Below, piece after piece: positions 29,458 through 37,532 of a stretch of DNA of 64,000 nucleotides (position 1 is the stretch's first letter; every line of letters begins with the position of its first letter). The stretch is from an uncultured Paracoccaceae bacterium (GTDB taxonomy: Bacteria; Pseudomonadota; Alphaproteobacteria; Rhodobacterales; Rhodobacteraceae). The notes below the pieces were generated by a model. That model worked only from the letters and a program-made list of their open reading frames with translations. It made no database searches and had not been told where the DNA came from. The stretch is from contig CANMFL010000003.1 in NCBI GenBank assembly GCA_947497185.1, positions 454,404-518,403 of the forward strand, given 5' to 3'. Made by a program: the position numbers and the translations under genes.

Positions 29458-29852
29458 TCCTATTCGCCGCGCTGATTGGCGCGGGGTTAGGTGGATTTGC
29501 CGTGCTGATGATGTTTCACGCAGGCATGTTGGCCGAACGATCCGGCACAGCGGTTTTGCTGTGCGCAGTCGCATTATTCTACCCGGTTTTTGCGATGCAA
29601 ACACTAGATTTCGGCAATGTCGCACTGCATCTCATTATCTTCATCGGCTTTGCCACGCTGGCCCGTTTCGGGTTCCAGCGCGGCACACATTTGCTTGCGG
29701 GCGGCTTGATCGGCCACGGCATTCTCGACATGGGCCTACACGTCGTCGGCGCACCGGGCCCGATCTGGTGGCCCGCGATGTGCGGCGCATTTGATATAAC
29801 AGCTGGGGCGGCGCTGGTCCGTCTCGTTCAAACTGGGAAAGCAATCGCATGA
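29454..29852 (+). CDS. Small polytopic membrane protein between accD and folC
   Basis: 132 aa with about four hydrophobic helices (residues 2-23, 32-50, 56-73, 105-122) and a histidine/glycine-rich loop HLLAGGLIGHGILDMGLHVVG. The GTG start at 29454 overlaps the accD stop and the stop overlaps folC (ATGA), so all three are translationally coupled. It resembles small DUF6010-type membrane proteins, a weak call. Function is unknown. Confidence 0.75.
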   Translation: MILFAALIGAGLGGFAVLMMFHAGMLAERSGTAVLLCAVALFYPVFAMQTLDFGNVALHLIIFIGFATLARFGFQRGTHLLAGGLIGHGILDMGLHVVGAPGPIWWPAMCGAFDITAGAALVRLVQTGKAIA

Positions 29853-31132
29853 CCAACACTTCTGACGCGATCCTCGCACGTATGATGGCGCTACATCCAA
29901 AGGTGATCGATCTGACGCTGGATCGCACATGGCGGCTGTTAGAAGCGCTCGACAATCCGCAAAAGAAACTGCCGCCCGTGATCCACATCGCTGGCACCAA
30001 TGGCAAAGGATCAACCCAAGCGATGATCCGTGCTGGTCTGGAACAATCTGGCGCTGCCGTTCACGCCTACACATCCCCGCATCTGGCGCGATTCCACGAA
30101 CGGATCAGGCTGGCAGGTACGCTGATTACAGAAGCCGCGCTGACCGAAATCTTGGACCGCTGCTATCAGGCAAACAGCCCCGACACGATTACATATTTCG
30201 AGATCACAACCATTGCAGGACTGCTCGCCTTCGCCGAAACGCCCGCCGATTACACCTTGTTAGAGGTTGGTTTGGGCGGACGGCTGGACGCGACCAACGT
30301 GGTTGAAAAACCCGCGATCACGATCATCACGCCTGTCGATCTGGACCACCAAGCCTTTCTTGGTGACACATTAACCGCGATTGCGACCGAAAAAGCAGGG
30401 ATCATCAAGCGCGACGTGCCTTGCGTCGTTGGCCCGCAACACGAAGAATCCATGGACGTAATCGAAGCCATTGCAGCACGCCTTGGCGCACCACTGCTGG
30501 CACACGGCCAGCACTGGCATGTATCGGAAGAACGCGGACGACTGATTTATCAAGACGAACGCGGCTTGCTTGATTTACCTCTGCCAGCCTTGCGCGGACC
30601 GCACCAGATCACCAACGCAGGTGCCGCGATTGCAGCACTGCGGGCGCTCGGCAAGGACGACGCCGCGTGCGAAGCGGCGGTTACAAACGCCTATTGGCCC
30701 GCACGGATGGAAAAACTCACCAGCGGTGCTTTGGTTGAATTGGCCGCACCAGCAGAGCTTTGGTTGGACGGCGGGCACAATCCTGCAGCGGGTCGCGCAT
30801 TGGCTGCGACGCTCAAGCAGCAACCGCCGAAGCCAACGCATTTGATCTGCGGCATGCTGAACACCAAGGACATCACTGGATACCTCGCGCCATTGGCCCA
30901 AGTTGCGCAAACATTAACCGCCGTCTCGATCCCTGACGAGGTCAACACGATCCCAGCCGAAGAAACCGCCAAGATCGCCGCGACAGTTGGTTTGAAATCG
31001 TCATCCGCACCCGATGTCGCCAGTGCAATAAGGGATATCACGGCAACGGCCCCCAATGCGCGCATCTTGATTTGCGGGTCGCTATACCTCGCCGGTGCCG
31101 TCATGCGGGCGAATCATACCGAATCGGTCTGA
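29849..31132 (+). CDS. folC: Bifunctional folylpolyglutamate synthase/dihydrofolate synthase
   Basis: A 427-aa Mur-ligase-type enzyme that adds glutamate to dihydropteroate and folates. The P-loop is IHIAGTNGKGSTQAM, followed by AYTSPHLARFHERIRL, the LLEVGLGGRLDATNVV motif, DHQAFLGDT and the C-terminal LWLDGGHNPAAGRAL. The length is normal. It is the last gene of the accD operon, coupled by ATGA to the membrane-protein gene. Confidence 0.96.
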   Translation: MTNTSDAILARMMALHPKVIDLTLDRTWRLLEALDNPQKKLPPVIHIAGTNGKGSTQAMIRAGLEQSGAAVHAYTSPHLARFHERIRLAGTLITEAALTEILDRCYQANSPDTITYFEITTIAGLLAFAETPADYTLLEVGLGGRLDATNVVEKPAITIITPVDLDHQAFLGDTLTAIATEKAGIIKRDVPCVVGPQHEESMDVIEAIAARLGAPLLAHGQHWHVSEERGRLIYQDERGLLDLPLPALRGPHQITNAGAAIAALRALGKDDAACEAAVTNAYWPARMEKLTSGALVELAAPAELWLDGGHNPAAGRALAATLKQQPPKPTHLICGMLNTKDITGYLAPLAQVAQTLTAVSIPDEVNTIPAEETAKIAATVGLKSSSAPDVASAIRDITATAPNARILICGSLYLAGAVMRANHTESV

Positions 31133-31148
31133 CGACAAACTTCCCGAC

Positions 31149-31193
31149 TGATTCGTTTTCTCTTTGACGGACGAATCACTTCACGTCTATATC
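31149..31193 (+). promoter_or_regulatory. Candidate promoter with overlapping inverted repeat upstream of the rhodanese/LysM cluster
   Basis: TTGACG (31164-31169) and TATATC (31188-31193) are separated by 18 bp, giving a plausible sigma70-like promoter with a leader of about 70 nt. The inverted repeat TGATTCGT/ACGAATCA (31149-31156, 31171-31178) brackets the -35, its right arm in the spacer. Both arms contain GANTC, the CcrM methylation target of alphaproteobacteria. The repeat has a 14-bp spacer and could also be a weak folC terminator. Confidence 0.4.
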
Positions 31194-31270
31194 TGTCTCT
31201 AATTACGAAAAGCACGTGGCCTGCCAGCCGTCTTATTTAGATCCAGTGTTTTATTTTTTGGGGATACAAT

Positions 31271-31894
31271 ATGTTATCGCGAACAGTTTTGACTGTTGCG
31301 GTGGTTGGGGCATTTTTCGCCTCACAGACCATTGCGCAAACGACTGCGAGGGCTGCTGACGGCTCTTTTACTTATCAAGGCCAGCAAAAGAATATTAGCC
31401 AAGCGTCCAGCGCTGACACCGCAACAATGGCGCGGTTTTACGACCTGCGCGACGGCTGTGAAGGATTGTGCATCGCACCCGATATCGCCGCGAGTGACGT
31501 TGAAACAATTACTGAAAACACCGTTCTCGCCTTTATGGCAAACGAACTGTCCGACGGCACGGGCCTGTTGATTGATAGCCGCCTGCCCTCTGACCGCGCC
31601 CTTGGCTACTTGCCCGCCTCTGCCAGCATCCCGCACACGCTCGTCACGCCAGAAAACCCGCTGCTGCCCGAGATTTTAAAGGCACTGGGCGCGCGTAGCT
31701 TATTGGGTGCGTTTAACTTTTCCGACGCCATGACGCTTGTTGTGTTCGATGCGGGACCGACGACCATGGACGCCCATCACTTGGTGAATGCCTTGATCGC
31801 TGCCGGATACCCCGCTGCCAAAATCAAATACTACCGTGGCGGGATGCAATTTTGGGCCACACTTGGTTTAACAACTGAGGGGCTATCATCATGA
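31271..31894 (+). CDS. Exported rhodanese-like protein lacking the catalytic cysteine
   Basis: A 207-aa protein with a Sec signal peptide (1-22, ends QTIAQ). Residues 95-202 have the rhodanese pattern: LLIDSRLPSDRALGYLPASASIPH, then TLVVFDAGPTTMDAHHLVNALIAAGYPAAKIKYYRGGMQFWATLGL. The layout resembles the exported CXXCW-type rhodanese-like proteins of quinoprotein pathways, but the active-site Cys position is D160 and the CxxC is replaced by TT. Two cysteines (C63, C67) lie in an upstream loop. GGGGA at 31260-31264 supports the start. ATGA overlap with the LysM gene. It is probably a binding domain rather than a sulfurtransferase. Confidence 0.75.
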   Translation: MLSRTVLTVAVVGAFFASQTIAQTTARAADGSFTYQGQQKNISQASSADTATMARFYDLRDGCEGLCIAPDIAASDVETITENTVLAFMANELSDGTGLLIDSRLPSDRALGYLPASASIPHTLVTPENPLLPEILKALGARSLLGAFNFSDAMTLVVFDAGPTTMDAHHLVNALIAAGYPAAKIKYYRGGMQFWATLGLTTEGLSS

Positions 31895-32772
31895 ACTCTT
31901 TCGGGCCAAGACAACGGACAAGCGTGCTGCCATGGGTGATAACCGCAGGCGCCGTGACCTTTGCAGTTGGCGTCATGGGCACGCTTTATATCACCAAAAG
32001 CCAGCAACGTGCGCAGACCGAAGCCTTGTCATCCATCGTCGCGCAACTGTCGGACATTCAAGTCAGCCGTGCGCAAACGCCTGACCTGCTTGCGATCACG
32101 ACACCCGCGTCTGACACCGCCGAAGTGGCGATGCCAACACCCGTCGATGATATCCCGACCACGATCCCAAGTGCTTCTGCTGCATTGGCCGCCGCCGCCC
32201 CAACCGAAGAAGATCTGCGCAGCAAAGAAGACAAAATCGCCGAAGCCATCGCAATCGCGAACCGCAACCAGTTGCGCATGCTGACCGAAGGCGTCGTTGC
32301 GGGTCTCTACGACGTGACCGCAGAACCGGTTGACGGCGAACGTCCGCGTCTTGCCCTGCAGTCACGGAACGCGGCGACAACCGCACAAGCGCTCGAAGGA
32401 ATTCTGGCCGCAGCCGCCGAAAGCGGTCAAATCGACGTACCCGACGCCGTGAACACAAGCGACGGCAATATCGACCCGCAAACCATGCTGTTTGATCTCG
32501 TGCAGCGGTCGCTTGAAAACGGCTCTCCGGAAGAAGTCGCAGCCGCACGCGAACTGCAGCTACGGGCCTTTGCAGCCTCTACCGCTGAAACCCAAACTGT
32601 TTCCGGCGAACGGTTTTACACCGTCGAAAGCGGTGACAGCCTAGCCTATATCGCGTTGCAGTTTTACGGATCGACGGGCCAATACCCCCGCATTTTCGAA
32701 GCCAACCGCGATAAACTTGCGTCACCCGAGAAGGTGCAGATCGGTCAACGACTGCGCATTCCGAATGTTTAA
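31891..32772 (+). CDS. Membrane-anchored LysM domain protein (first copy)
   Basis: A 293-aa protein with one N-terminal membrane helix (about 14-34, uncleaved, so a periplasmic body), a Thr/Pro/Ala-rich linker, a helical stretch (105-140) and a C-terminal LysM peptidoglycan-binding domain (242-291: FYTVESGDSLAYIALQFYGS, ending IGQRLRIPNV). Residues 173-200 (SGQIDVP...DGNIDPQTML) recur in the second LysM gene. It would tether the inner membrane to peptidoglycan. It is coupled by ATGA to the rhodanese-like gene. Confidence 0.82.
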   Translation: MNSFGPRQRTSVLPWVITAGAVTFAVGVMGTLYITKSQQRAQTEALSSIVAQLSDIQVSRAQTPDLLAITTPASDTAEVAMPTPVDDIPTTIPSASAALAAAAPTEEDLRSKEDKIAEAIAIANRNQLRMLTEGVVAGLYDVTAEPVDGERPRLALQSRNAATTAQALEGILAAAAESGQIDVPDAVNTSDGNIDPQTMLFDLVQRSLENGSPEEVAAARELQLRAFAASTAETQTVSGERFYTVESGDSLAYIALQFYGSTGQYPRIFEANRDKLASPEKVQIGQRLRIPNV

Positions 32773-32785
32773 GAGATAACGACAG

Positions 32786-33337
32786 ATGGGACTAACCCGT
32801 CGAGCAGCACGCAACATGCAGGCCACTTTGGTCTGCATGTTCGCGTTTGCACAAACCGCAACAGCTACCACGCTGAACATGTGTTGGACTGGCGGCAACG
32901 GCTACACCATGACAGGCCGGATGGAACTGCCAGACAGCGCCATGAACAAATCTATGGTCCGCGAGGATGACATCACCGCCTTTAAAATCACCGGATATTT
33001 GAACGGTGCGCGCGTCGGATCATGGAACCTGATTGAACAGACCGAAGCGACGTCTTGGGTGTTATACTTTGACCCCGCGACATTCACCTTCCCCACCGCA
33101 ATCGACCTGAACCGACCTGTCAGCCAAGAGTGGAACGCCAATGGCGACGTCGACGACTGCGGCACCCCTGGATTTGGTTTTAACGCAGGTAATTTCGCGC
33201 AAGATGTCTGCGTCAACGGCAAATATATCGAACCCAGCAGCATTGACCCCGAAACGACGTTCTTCGCGACGCTTGAACCTGTCACACCCGATTGCCGCTC
33301 TGTTGCCGCGTTAAGCAAGTCACGCCGACACCCGTGA
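32786..33337 (+). CDS. Secreted hypothetical protein in the LysM cluster
   Basis: A 183-aa exported protein. ATG 32786 gives an RR-containing n-region (MGLTRRAARN) before the hydrophobic core; ATG 32816 (MQATLVCMFAFAQ) would give a shorter signal. Cleavage is likely after ATATA. The mature protein starts TLNMCWTGGNGYTMTGRMEL, is strand-rich and has four further cysteines (DDCG, QDVCVNG, PDCRS), pointing to disulfides. I do not recognise the family. It follows the LysM gene by 13 bp. Confidence 0.75.
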   Translation: MGLTRRAARNMQATLVCMFAFAQTATATTLNMCWTGGNGYTMTGRMELPDSAMNKSMVREDDITAFKITGYLNGARVGSWNLIEQTEATSWVLYFDPATFTFPTAIDLNRPVSQEWNANGDVDDCGTPGFGFNAGNFAQDVCVNGKYIEPSSIDPETTFFATLEPVTPDCRSVAALSKSRRHP

Positions 33338-33428
33338 TCCCTGCAATCTGTGCGAATACGATGGTATTTAGCGCAATCTGGTGTATTTGGCAGGAAATCC
33401 CTCGTGCACAATCGGTAAAGGCCGCAAA

Positions 33429-34151
33429 ATGATCCGCTTTGTCGTTGGTTTGTTCATCTTCGCAGTTGCTCTGTGTGCTTATATCATCAGCACGCAGCAC
33501 GGTGGCATCATGCCGCAATCCAGCACGGTCGAGACGGTCGCCGAAGCGCCCGCCGAGCCGATTATCGCAGTGGCCGAGCAACCTGTCGATGAAACCGCGT
33601 CCACAATCATCGATCAAATTCCAGAGCGTGATCTAGGCTTTCAAACCATATCAACGCCAGTGGGCGCTGCTGTGCGCGACACGCTCGCGGTCTTGGGCCT
33701 GACCGTCCCGGGCGTTGCGGAATCCGCGCCTGACAAACGATTTGCGACGCTGATTGGTGACGCGCTCAAAAACGGCACGGCTGACGCAGAACTTACCGCA
33801 AGCGTGATAACATTGGCAGACGCTGGCGAAATCGCGATCCCCGCAGGGCTTGTCACCGCTGACGGGCAAATCGACACCGCGACCTTCCTCAAAGCGATTG
33901 TGACGACGGCGGTCCTCGTCACCGAAGGCACCGATCCCGTCGTGCCCGACTTGTCCAATGATCCGGCGGCTGTGATTTCCGTGTATGGTTACGACTACAC
34001 CATCACCCCGACCGACAGCCTTGCCGCGATAGCGGTCAAATTCTACGGCGATATCAGACAAACCAGCAGGTTGATTCAGGCGAACCCGATTGCACTGGCG
34101 CGCCCTGCTCAGATGACCGCAGGTACGACGATCAGCATCCCGGCGTTCTGA
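33429..34151 (+). CDS. Membrane-anchored LysM domain protein (second copy)
   Basis: A 240-aa protein with an N-terminal membrane helix (2-20), a Pro/Glu/Ala-rich linker, a middle domain and a C-terminal LysM domain (about 189-239: YDYTITPTDSLAAIAVKFYG, ending TTISIPAF). Residues 127-154 (AGEIAIP...DGQIDTATFL) match residues 173-200 of the first LysM protein. I start at ATG 33429, which opens directly into the membrane helix. It is a diverged tandem relative, separated from the first by the secreted protein gene. Confidence 0.82.
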   Translation: MIRFVVGLFIFAVALCAYIISTQHGGIMPQSSTVETVAEAPAEPIIAVAEQPVDETASTIIDQIPERDLGFQTISTPVGAAVRDTLAVLGLTVPGVAESAPDKRFATLIGDALKNGTADAELTASVITLADAGEIAIPAGLVTADGQIDTATFLKAIVTTAVLVTEGTDPVVPDLSNDPAAVISVYGYDYTITPTDSLAAIAVKFYGDIRQTSRLIQANPIALARPAQMTAGTTISIPAF

Positions 34152-35219
34152 TTATTCTGCCCAATCAGCGGCCTGCATTTCGCGTAAACGGCTGGCTGTG
34201 CGTTCAAATTCAAACGTACCTTCGCCCTCAAGATACAACATCTCGGGCGATGCAGCAGCCGAACAAATCAGCCGCACCTTACCTTCATAAAGCGTGTCGA
34301 TCAGCGTCACAAACCGCTTGGCTTCGTTAAAGTTTTGACGGCCAAGTCGCGGAATATCCTCGACGATCAACACACGCACCGCATCGACCAACGCAAGATA
34401 ATCGGCAGCACCCAACGGCTTGCCACACAGATCATAAAACGATGCACGCGCGACACCGTTATGAAAACCGGGCAAGGTCACTTCACGTTTTTTCACGTGC
34501 AACACAAGCGGTGCGGCCTGCCCGCCAGTCAAATCCTGCCAGACATCATCAATCTTTGACCGCGCCTCAGACGAAAGCGGCGTAAAATAACGCGGCGATC
34601 CGGCAAGTCGTCCTTGCCGATAATCCGTTTCACTGGCCAACTCGTGAATGACCAAGCGCTGTTTGATCAGCTCGATAAATGGCGTGAACAACTGGCGGTT
34701 CAACCCATCCTTGTACAGGTCATCGGGCGGGCGGTTGGATGTGGTGACAATCGTCACACCAGCCGCAAACAACGCCTCAAATAAACGCCCAACGATCATC
34801 GCATCGGTAATGTCCGTGATCTGCATCTCGTCAAACGCTAAAAACCGAACGCGCCCAACCAGATCAGCAGCAACTGGGGCAATCGCATCATCGACACCCG
34901 CCTTGCGAGCCTCGGTCATCTGCGCGTGAACCCACTGCATAAACGCATGAAAATGGCTGCGCTGCTTCGGCGCGTCAATCGCTTCATACAGCAAGTCCAT
35001 TAACATTGACTTACCGCGACCAACCCCGCCCCACATATACAAACCCGGCTCAGGCTCAGGGGCTTTGCGAAACAGCCCACGCTTGGGCGCAGGGGCGGCC
35101 ATCGCCGCGCGCACTCGCTCTAGCTGGTCCATAACAGCGACCTGTGCAGGGTCCGCCGTCAACGCGCCACTGGCCACTTTGGCCTGATATATATCGTGCA
35201 TTGTCATCGCTATCGGCAT
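34152..35219 (-). CDS. zapE: Cell division protein ZapE (AFG1-like ATPase)
   Basis: A 355-aa P-loop ATPase of the AFG1/ZapE family that acts on FtsZ and on membrane protein quality control. Walker A is YMWGGVGRGKSMLMDLL, followed by FHAFMQWVHAQM, Walker B LAFDEMQITDITDAMI and TTSNRPPDDLYKDGLNR. The C-terminal LYEGKVRLICSAAASPEMLYLEGEG is family-typical. Starts at ATG 35219, 35207 and 35201 are possible. It is convergent with the LysM cluster, its stop touching the LysM stop. Confidence 0.94.
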   Translation of the reverse strand: MPIAMTMHDIYQAKVASGALTADPAQVAVMDQLERVRAAMAAPAPKRGLFRKAPEPEPGLYMWGGVGRGKSMLMDLLYEAIDAPKQRSHFHAFMQWVHAQMTEARKAGVDDAIAPVAADLVGRVRFLAFDEMQITDITDAMIVGRLFEALFAAGVTIVTTSNRPPDDLYKDGLNRQLFTPFIELIKQRLVIHELASETDYRQGRLAGSPRYFTPLSSEARSKIDDVWQDLTGGQAAPLVLHVKKREVTLPGFHNGVARASFYDLCGKPLGAADYLALVDAVRVLIVEDIPRLGRQNFNEAKRFVTLIDTLYEGKVRLICSAAASPEMLYLEGEGTFEFERTASRLREMQAADWAE

Positions 35220-35416
35220 AGCCCTTTGATCTCGGTTTGAAAACTACTGTTCGTCTCGTCGGCGGCTTCTTAGTCCCCGCTAATAGCATCACCGCCATCC
35301 CCAAAACCGTTAACAAAGATTAACCGAGAGTGTCGAAACCGTCGTTCCCCAGTGTTTTGTTAAGAAACTAAAAAGCCTTATGGAATACACCAAGCGCCAA
35401 CAACAACGAGGTTGGC

Positions 35417-36559
35417 ATGAACTCCCTGCTCCAGACCGCCGAAATTCTGGTCGATCCGATGCTCTTGGCGATTGCCGTCATCTATATTTACGGGTTCATC
35501 GTGCGCCTTACGCCCAACACACGCATCCATCAAATCGTGATGGGTGTCACCTTTGGGGTCGGCGTCATTTTCGCGATGTTGATGCCGATCACCTTTGCAG
35601 ATGGCGTGATCATCGATATGCGCAATCTGCTGATCGGGCTCTCATCTGCATTCTTCGGCATTCCCGGTGCGATTATCGCGGGTGGTATGGGCCTAGTGAC
35701 ACGATTCTACATCGGTGGAAGCGGTGCAGTTGCCGGCATGACAGGTATATTCATCGCGACCTGCGCAGGCCTTTTTTGGTCGCATTTTGTACGCGGAACG
35801 CTAAAAAAGCAGGGCATTGAACTCGTACTTCTTGGCCTGCTGATTTGCACCTATTTGTTTGCTGTTGTCCTGTTGCCCACGACCATCATGTGGTCGGCAA
35901 TCTACGAACTGATCCCCGTTCTCATCGTGTTTAACGTCGTCGGTACGGTCCTCATCGGCAGTCTCATGATCCGTGAAGAAGGGCTTGCGGCGGAAAATGC
36001 CGCGCTGCTCAATGCTGCCACGACCGATCCTCTTACCCGCCTCCAGAACCGACGAAGCGCTGTTGCCGCTTATAACGCGCTGCCAATTCCAAACAACAGC
36101 CGCCACGGCACCGCCATGCTTTGCTTCGATGTCGATAATTTTAAAATTATCAACGACACTTACGGGCATGTTTGGGGCGACAAAGTGCTTGCCGAGATTT
36201 CCGACAGAATTAGCAAAACGTTGCGCCCCACGGATGTTTTTTCGCGCTTGGGCGGCGATGAATTTCTCATCATTCTCCCGGCAGTAACCGAGGCCGAAAC
36301 ACAGCAGATCGCTGAACGTTGCCGCGACGTGATCGCACAAACCGACATTGCCGATGTTGGCGAAACGATGAACGTCACAATTAGTGTCGGTGCAGAATGG
36401 CTATCAGAACGTCCTGACTTTCTGACATTCGTCGCGCGGGCAGACGAGGCGCTGTATCATGCGAAAAAGCTGGGGCGCAATTGCGTTTCATTTGCTTGGC
36501 TCAACACGTCAACTGCCGCGCAGGCGCTGAGCCAAGCAACCCAAAATCGAACCGCCTAA
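35417..36559 (+). CDS. Diguanylate cyclase with 5TMR-LYT-like sensor domain
   Basis: A 380-aa inner-membrane enzyme making cyclic di-GMP. Five or six hydrophobic helices (about 12-185) contain the sequence DMRNLLIGLSSAFFGIPGAIIAGG...RFYIGGSGAVAGMTG, typical of 5TMR-LYT domains. The GGDEF domain (196-375) starts DPLTRLQNRRS, has the substrate motif LGGDEF (279-283) and an inhibitory I-site R270-P-T-D273 five residues ahead. It should therefore be active and product-inhibited. Its stop overlaps the convergent hydrolase gene by 4 nt. Confidence 0.93.
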   Translation: MNSLLQTAEILVDPMLLAIAVIYIYGFIVRLTPNTRIHQIVMGVTFGVGVIFAMLMPITFADGVIIDMRNLLIGLSSAFFGIPGAIIAGGMGLVTRFYIGGSGAVAGMTGIFIATCAGLFWSHFVRGTLKKQGIELVLLGLLICTYLFAVVLLPTTIMWSAIYELIPVLIVFNVVGTVLIGSLMIREEGLAAENAALLNAATTDPLTRLQNRRSAVAAYNALPIPNNSRHGTAMLCFDVDNFKIINDTYGHVWGDKVLAEISDRISKTLRPTDVFSRLGGDEFLIILPAVTEAETQQIAERCRDVIAQTDIADVGETMNVTISVGAEWLSERPDFLTFVARADEALYHAKKLGRNCVSFAWLNTSTAAQALSQATQNRTA

Positions 36560-37488
36560 GACCTGCTTTGTGAGCGCAACATCGCGCGCAGAAAAGTCGA
36601 TAGCTCAGCGCCATGACTGTACGGCAGCGCGTGACCCGCACCCTCTACGACTTCTTGATGCGCAACGCGGTTCCATTCGGCGAGTCTGCCAAGCGCAGCT
36701 ATCGGGATAACGCTATCCTGCTCACCCCAAATTGCGATCACCGGAATACCATTTCGGCTGATGCTGCGATGCTCCTGCTCTTGTAGCACTTCTAAAATAT
36801 TGCGTCGGCTTGATAGAACCGAGCGCAAGTAGCCCCGTTTCTGCAATTCAGCCCGCTGTGAGGCGGCGATATCTGGGGCCGTGGCACTTGCTGGATCGTT
36901 TGCAATCGCCCGCCGCATCCGCACGCCAGCAAGCACGCCATGCACCCAATCACCGATGATCGGCTTGGTGCGGCAAAATTCGGAGAACTTGCTTTCCTTG
37001 GTCGCGATACCTGCAGGAGCCAGCAAAATAAGACGTTTCATGCGGTGTGGCTCGTTCGCCGCGAACGCTGTCGCAATCGTCCCGCCCATCGAATAACCGA
37101 CAAGGGTCAAATCATCGTCCAACGCCAATTCGGCCAAGAGATCATTCAGCTGGGTTAAGAAAAATGGAACATCCTGAACGCCGTCTGGCGCATCCGAAAA
37201 CCCACGCCCGTACAGGTCATAAACCAGAACACGATACCCCGTATCCCCCAATGCCTGCGCAGTTTCTTTCCAAACTGTGGATGGTGTCGAAAGGCCGTGG
37301 ATCAAAACTGCAACCGGCCCACGAACGGGACCAAGCCATTGATAATGCGTCACACCTTGGGATAACTCAGCAAACTTTCCCGGCGCGGTTTTGCGCACAG
37401 CAGCAGTCATCGGACGTCGCCGCGCCTCTAAGATCACAGGCAAAGCGATCGCCAAAACCAGACCCAACAGTATAATAAACCAGATCAT
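36556..37488 (-). CDS. Alpha/beta hydrolase
   Basis: A 310-aa hydrolase with an N-terminal membrane anchor or signal (MIWFIILLGLVLAIALPVIL). The fold is clear: VLIHGLSTPS oxyanion loop, nucleophile elbow VGYSMGGTIA, the acid in IWGEQDSVIP and the histidine in EGAGHALPYSHG. GAAGG seven bases upstream favours ATG 37488 over the in-frame 37503. The substrate is unknown; it is similar to membrane-anchored lipases and meta-cleavage-type hydrolases. Confidence 0.9.
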   Translation of the reverse strand: MIWFIILLGLVLAIALPVILEARRRPMTAAVRKTAPGKFAELSQGVTHYQWLGPVRGPVAVLIHGLSTPSTVWKETAQALGDTGYRVLVYDLYGRGFSDAPDGVQDVPFFLTQLNDLLAELALDDDLTLVGYSMGGTIATAFAANEPHRMKRLILLAPAGIATKESKFSEFCRTKPIIGDWVHGVLAGVRMRRAIANDPASATAPDIAASQRAELQKRGYLRSVLSSRRNILEVLQEQEHRSISRNGIPVIAIWGEQDSVIPIAALGRLAEWNRVAHQEVVEGAGHALPYSHGAELSTFLRAMLRSQSRS

Positions 37489-37532
37489 GCGTCTGCCTTC
37501 CAATTCATAAAATTTGCACGGCTGTTAACCGT

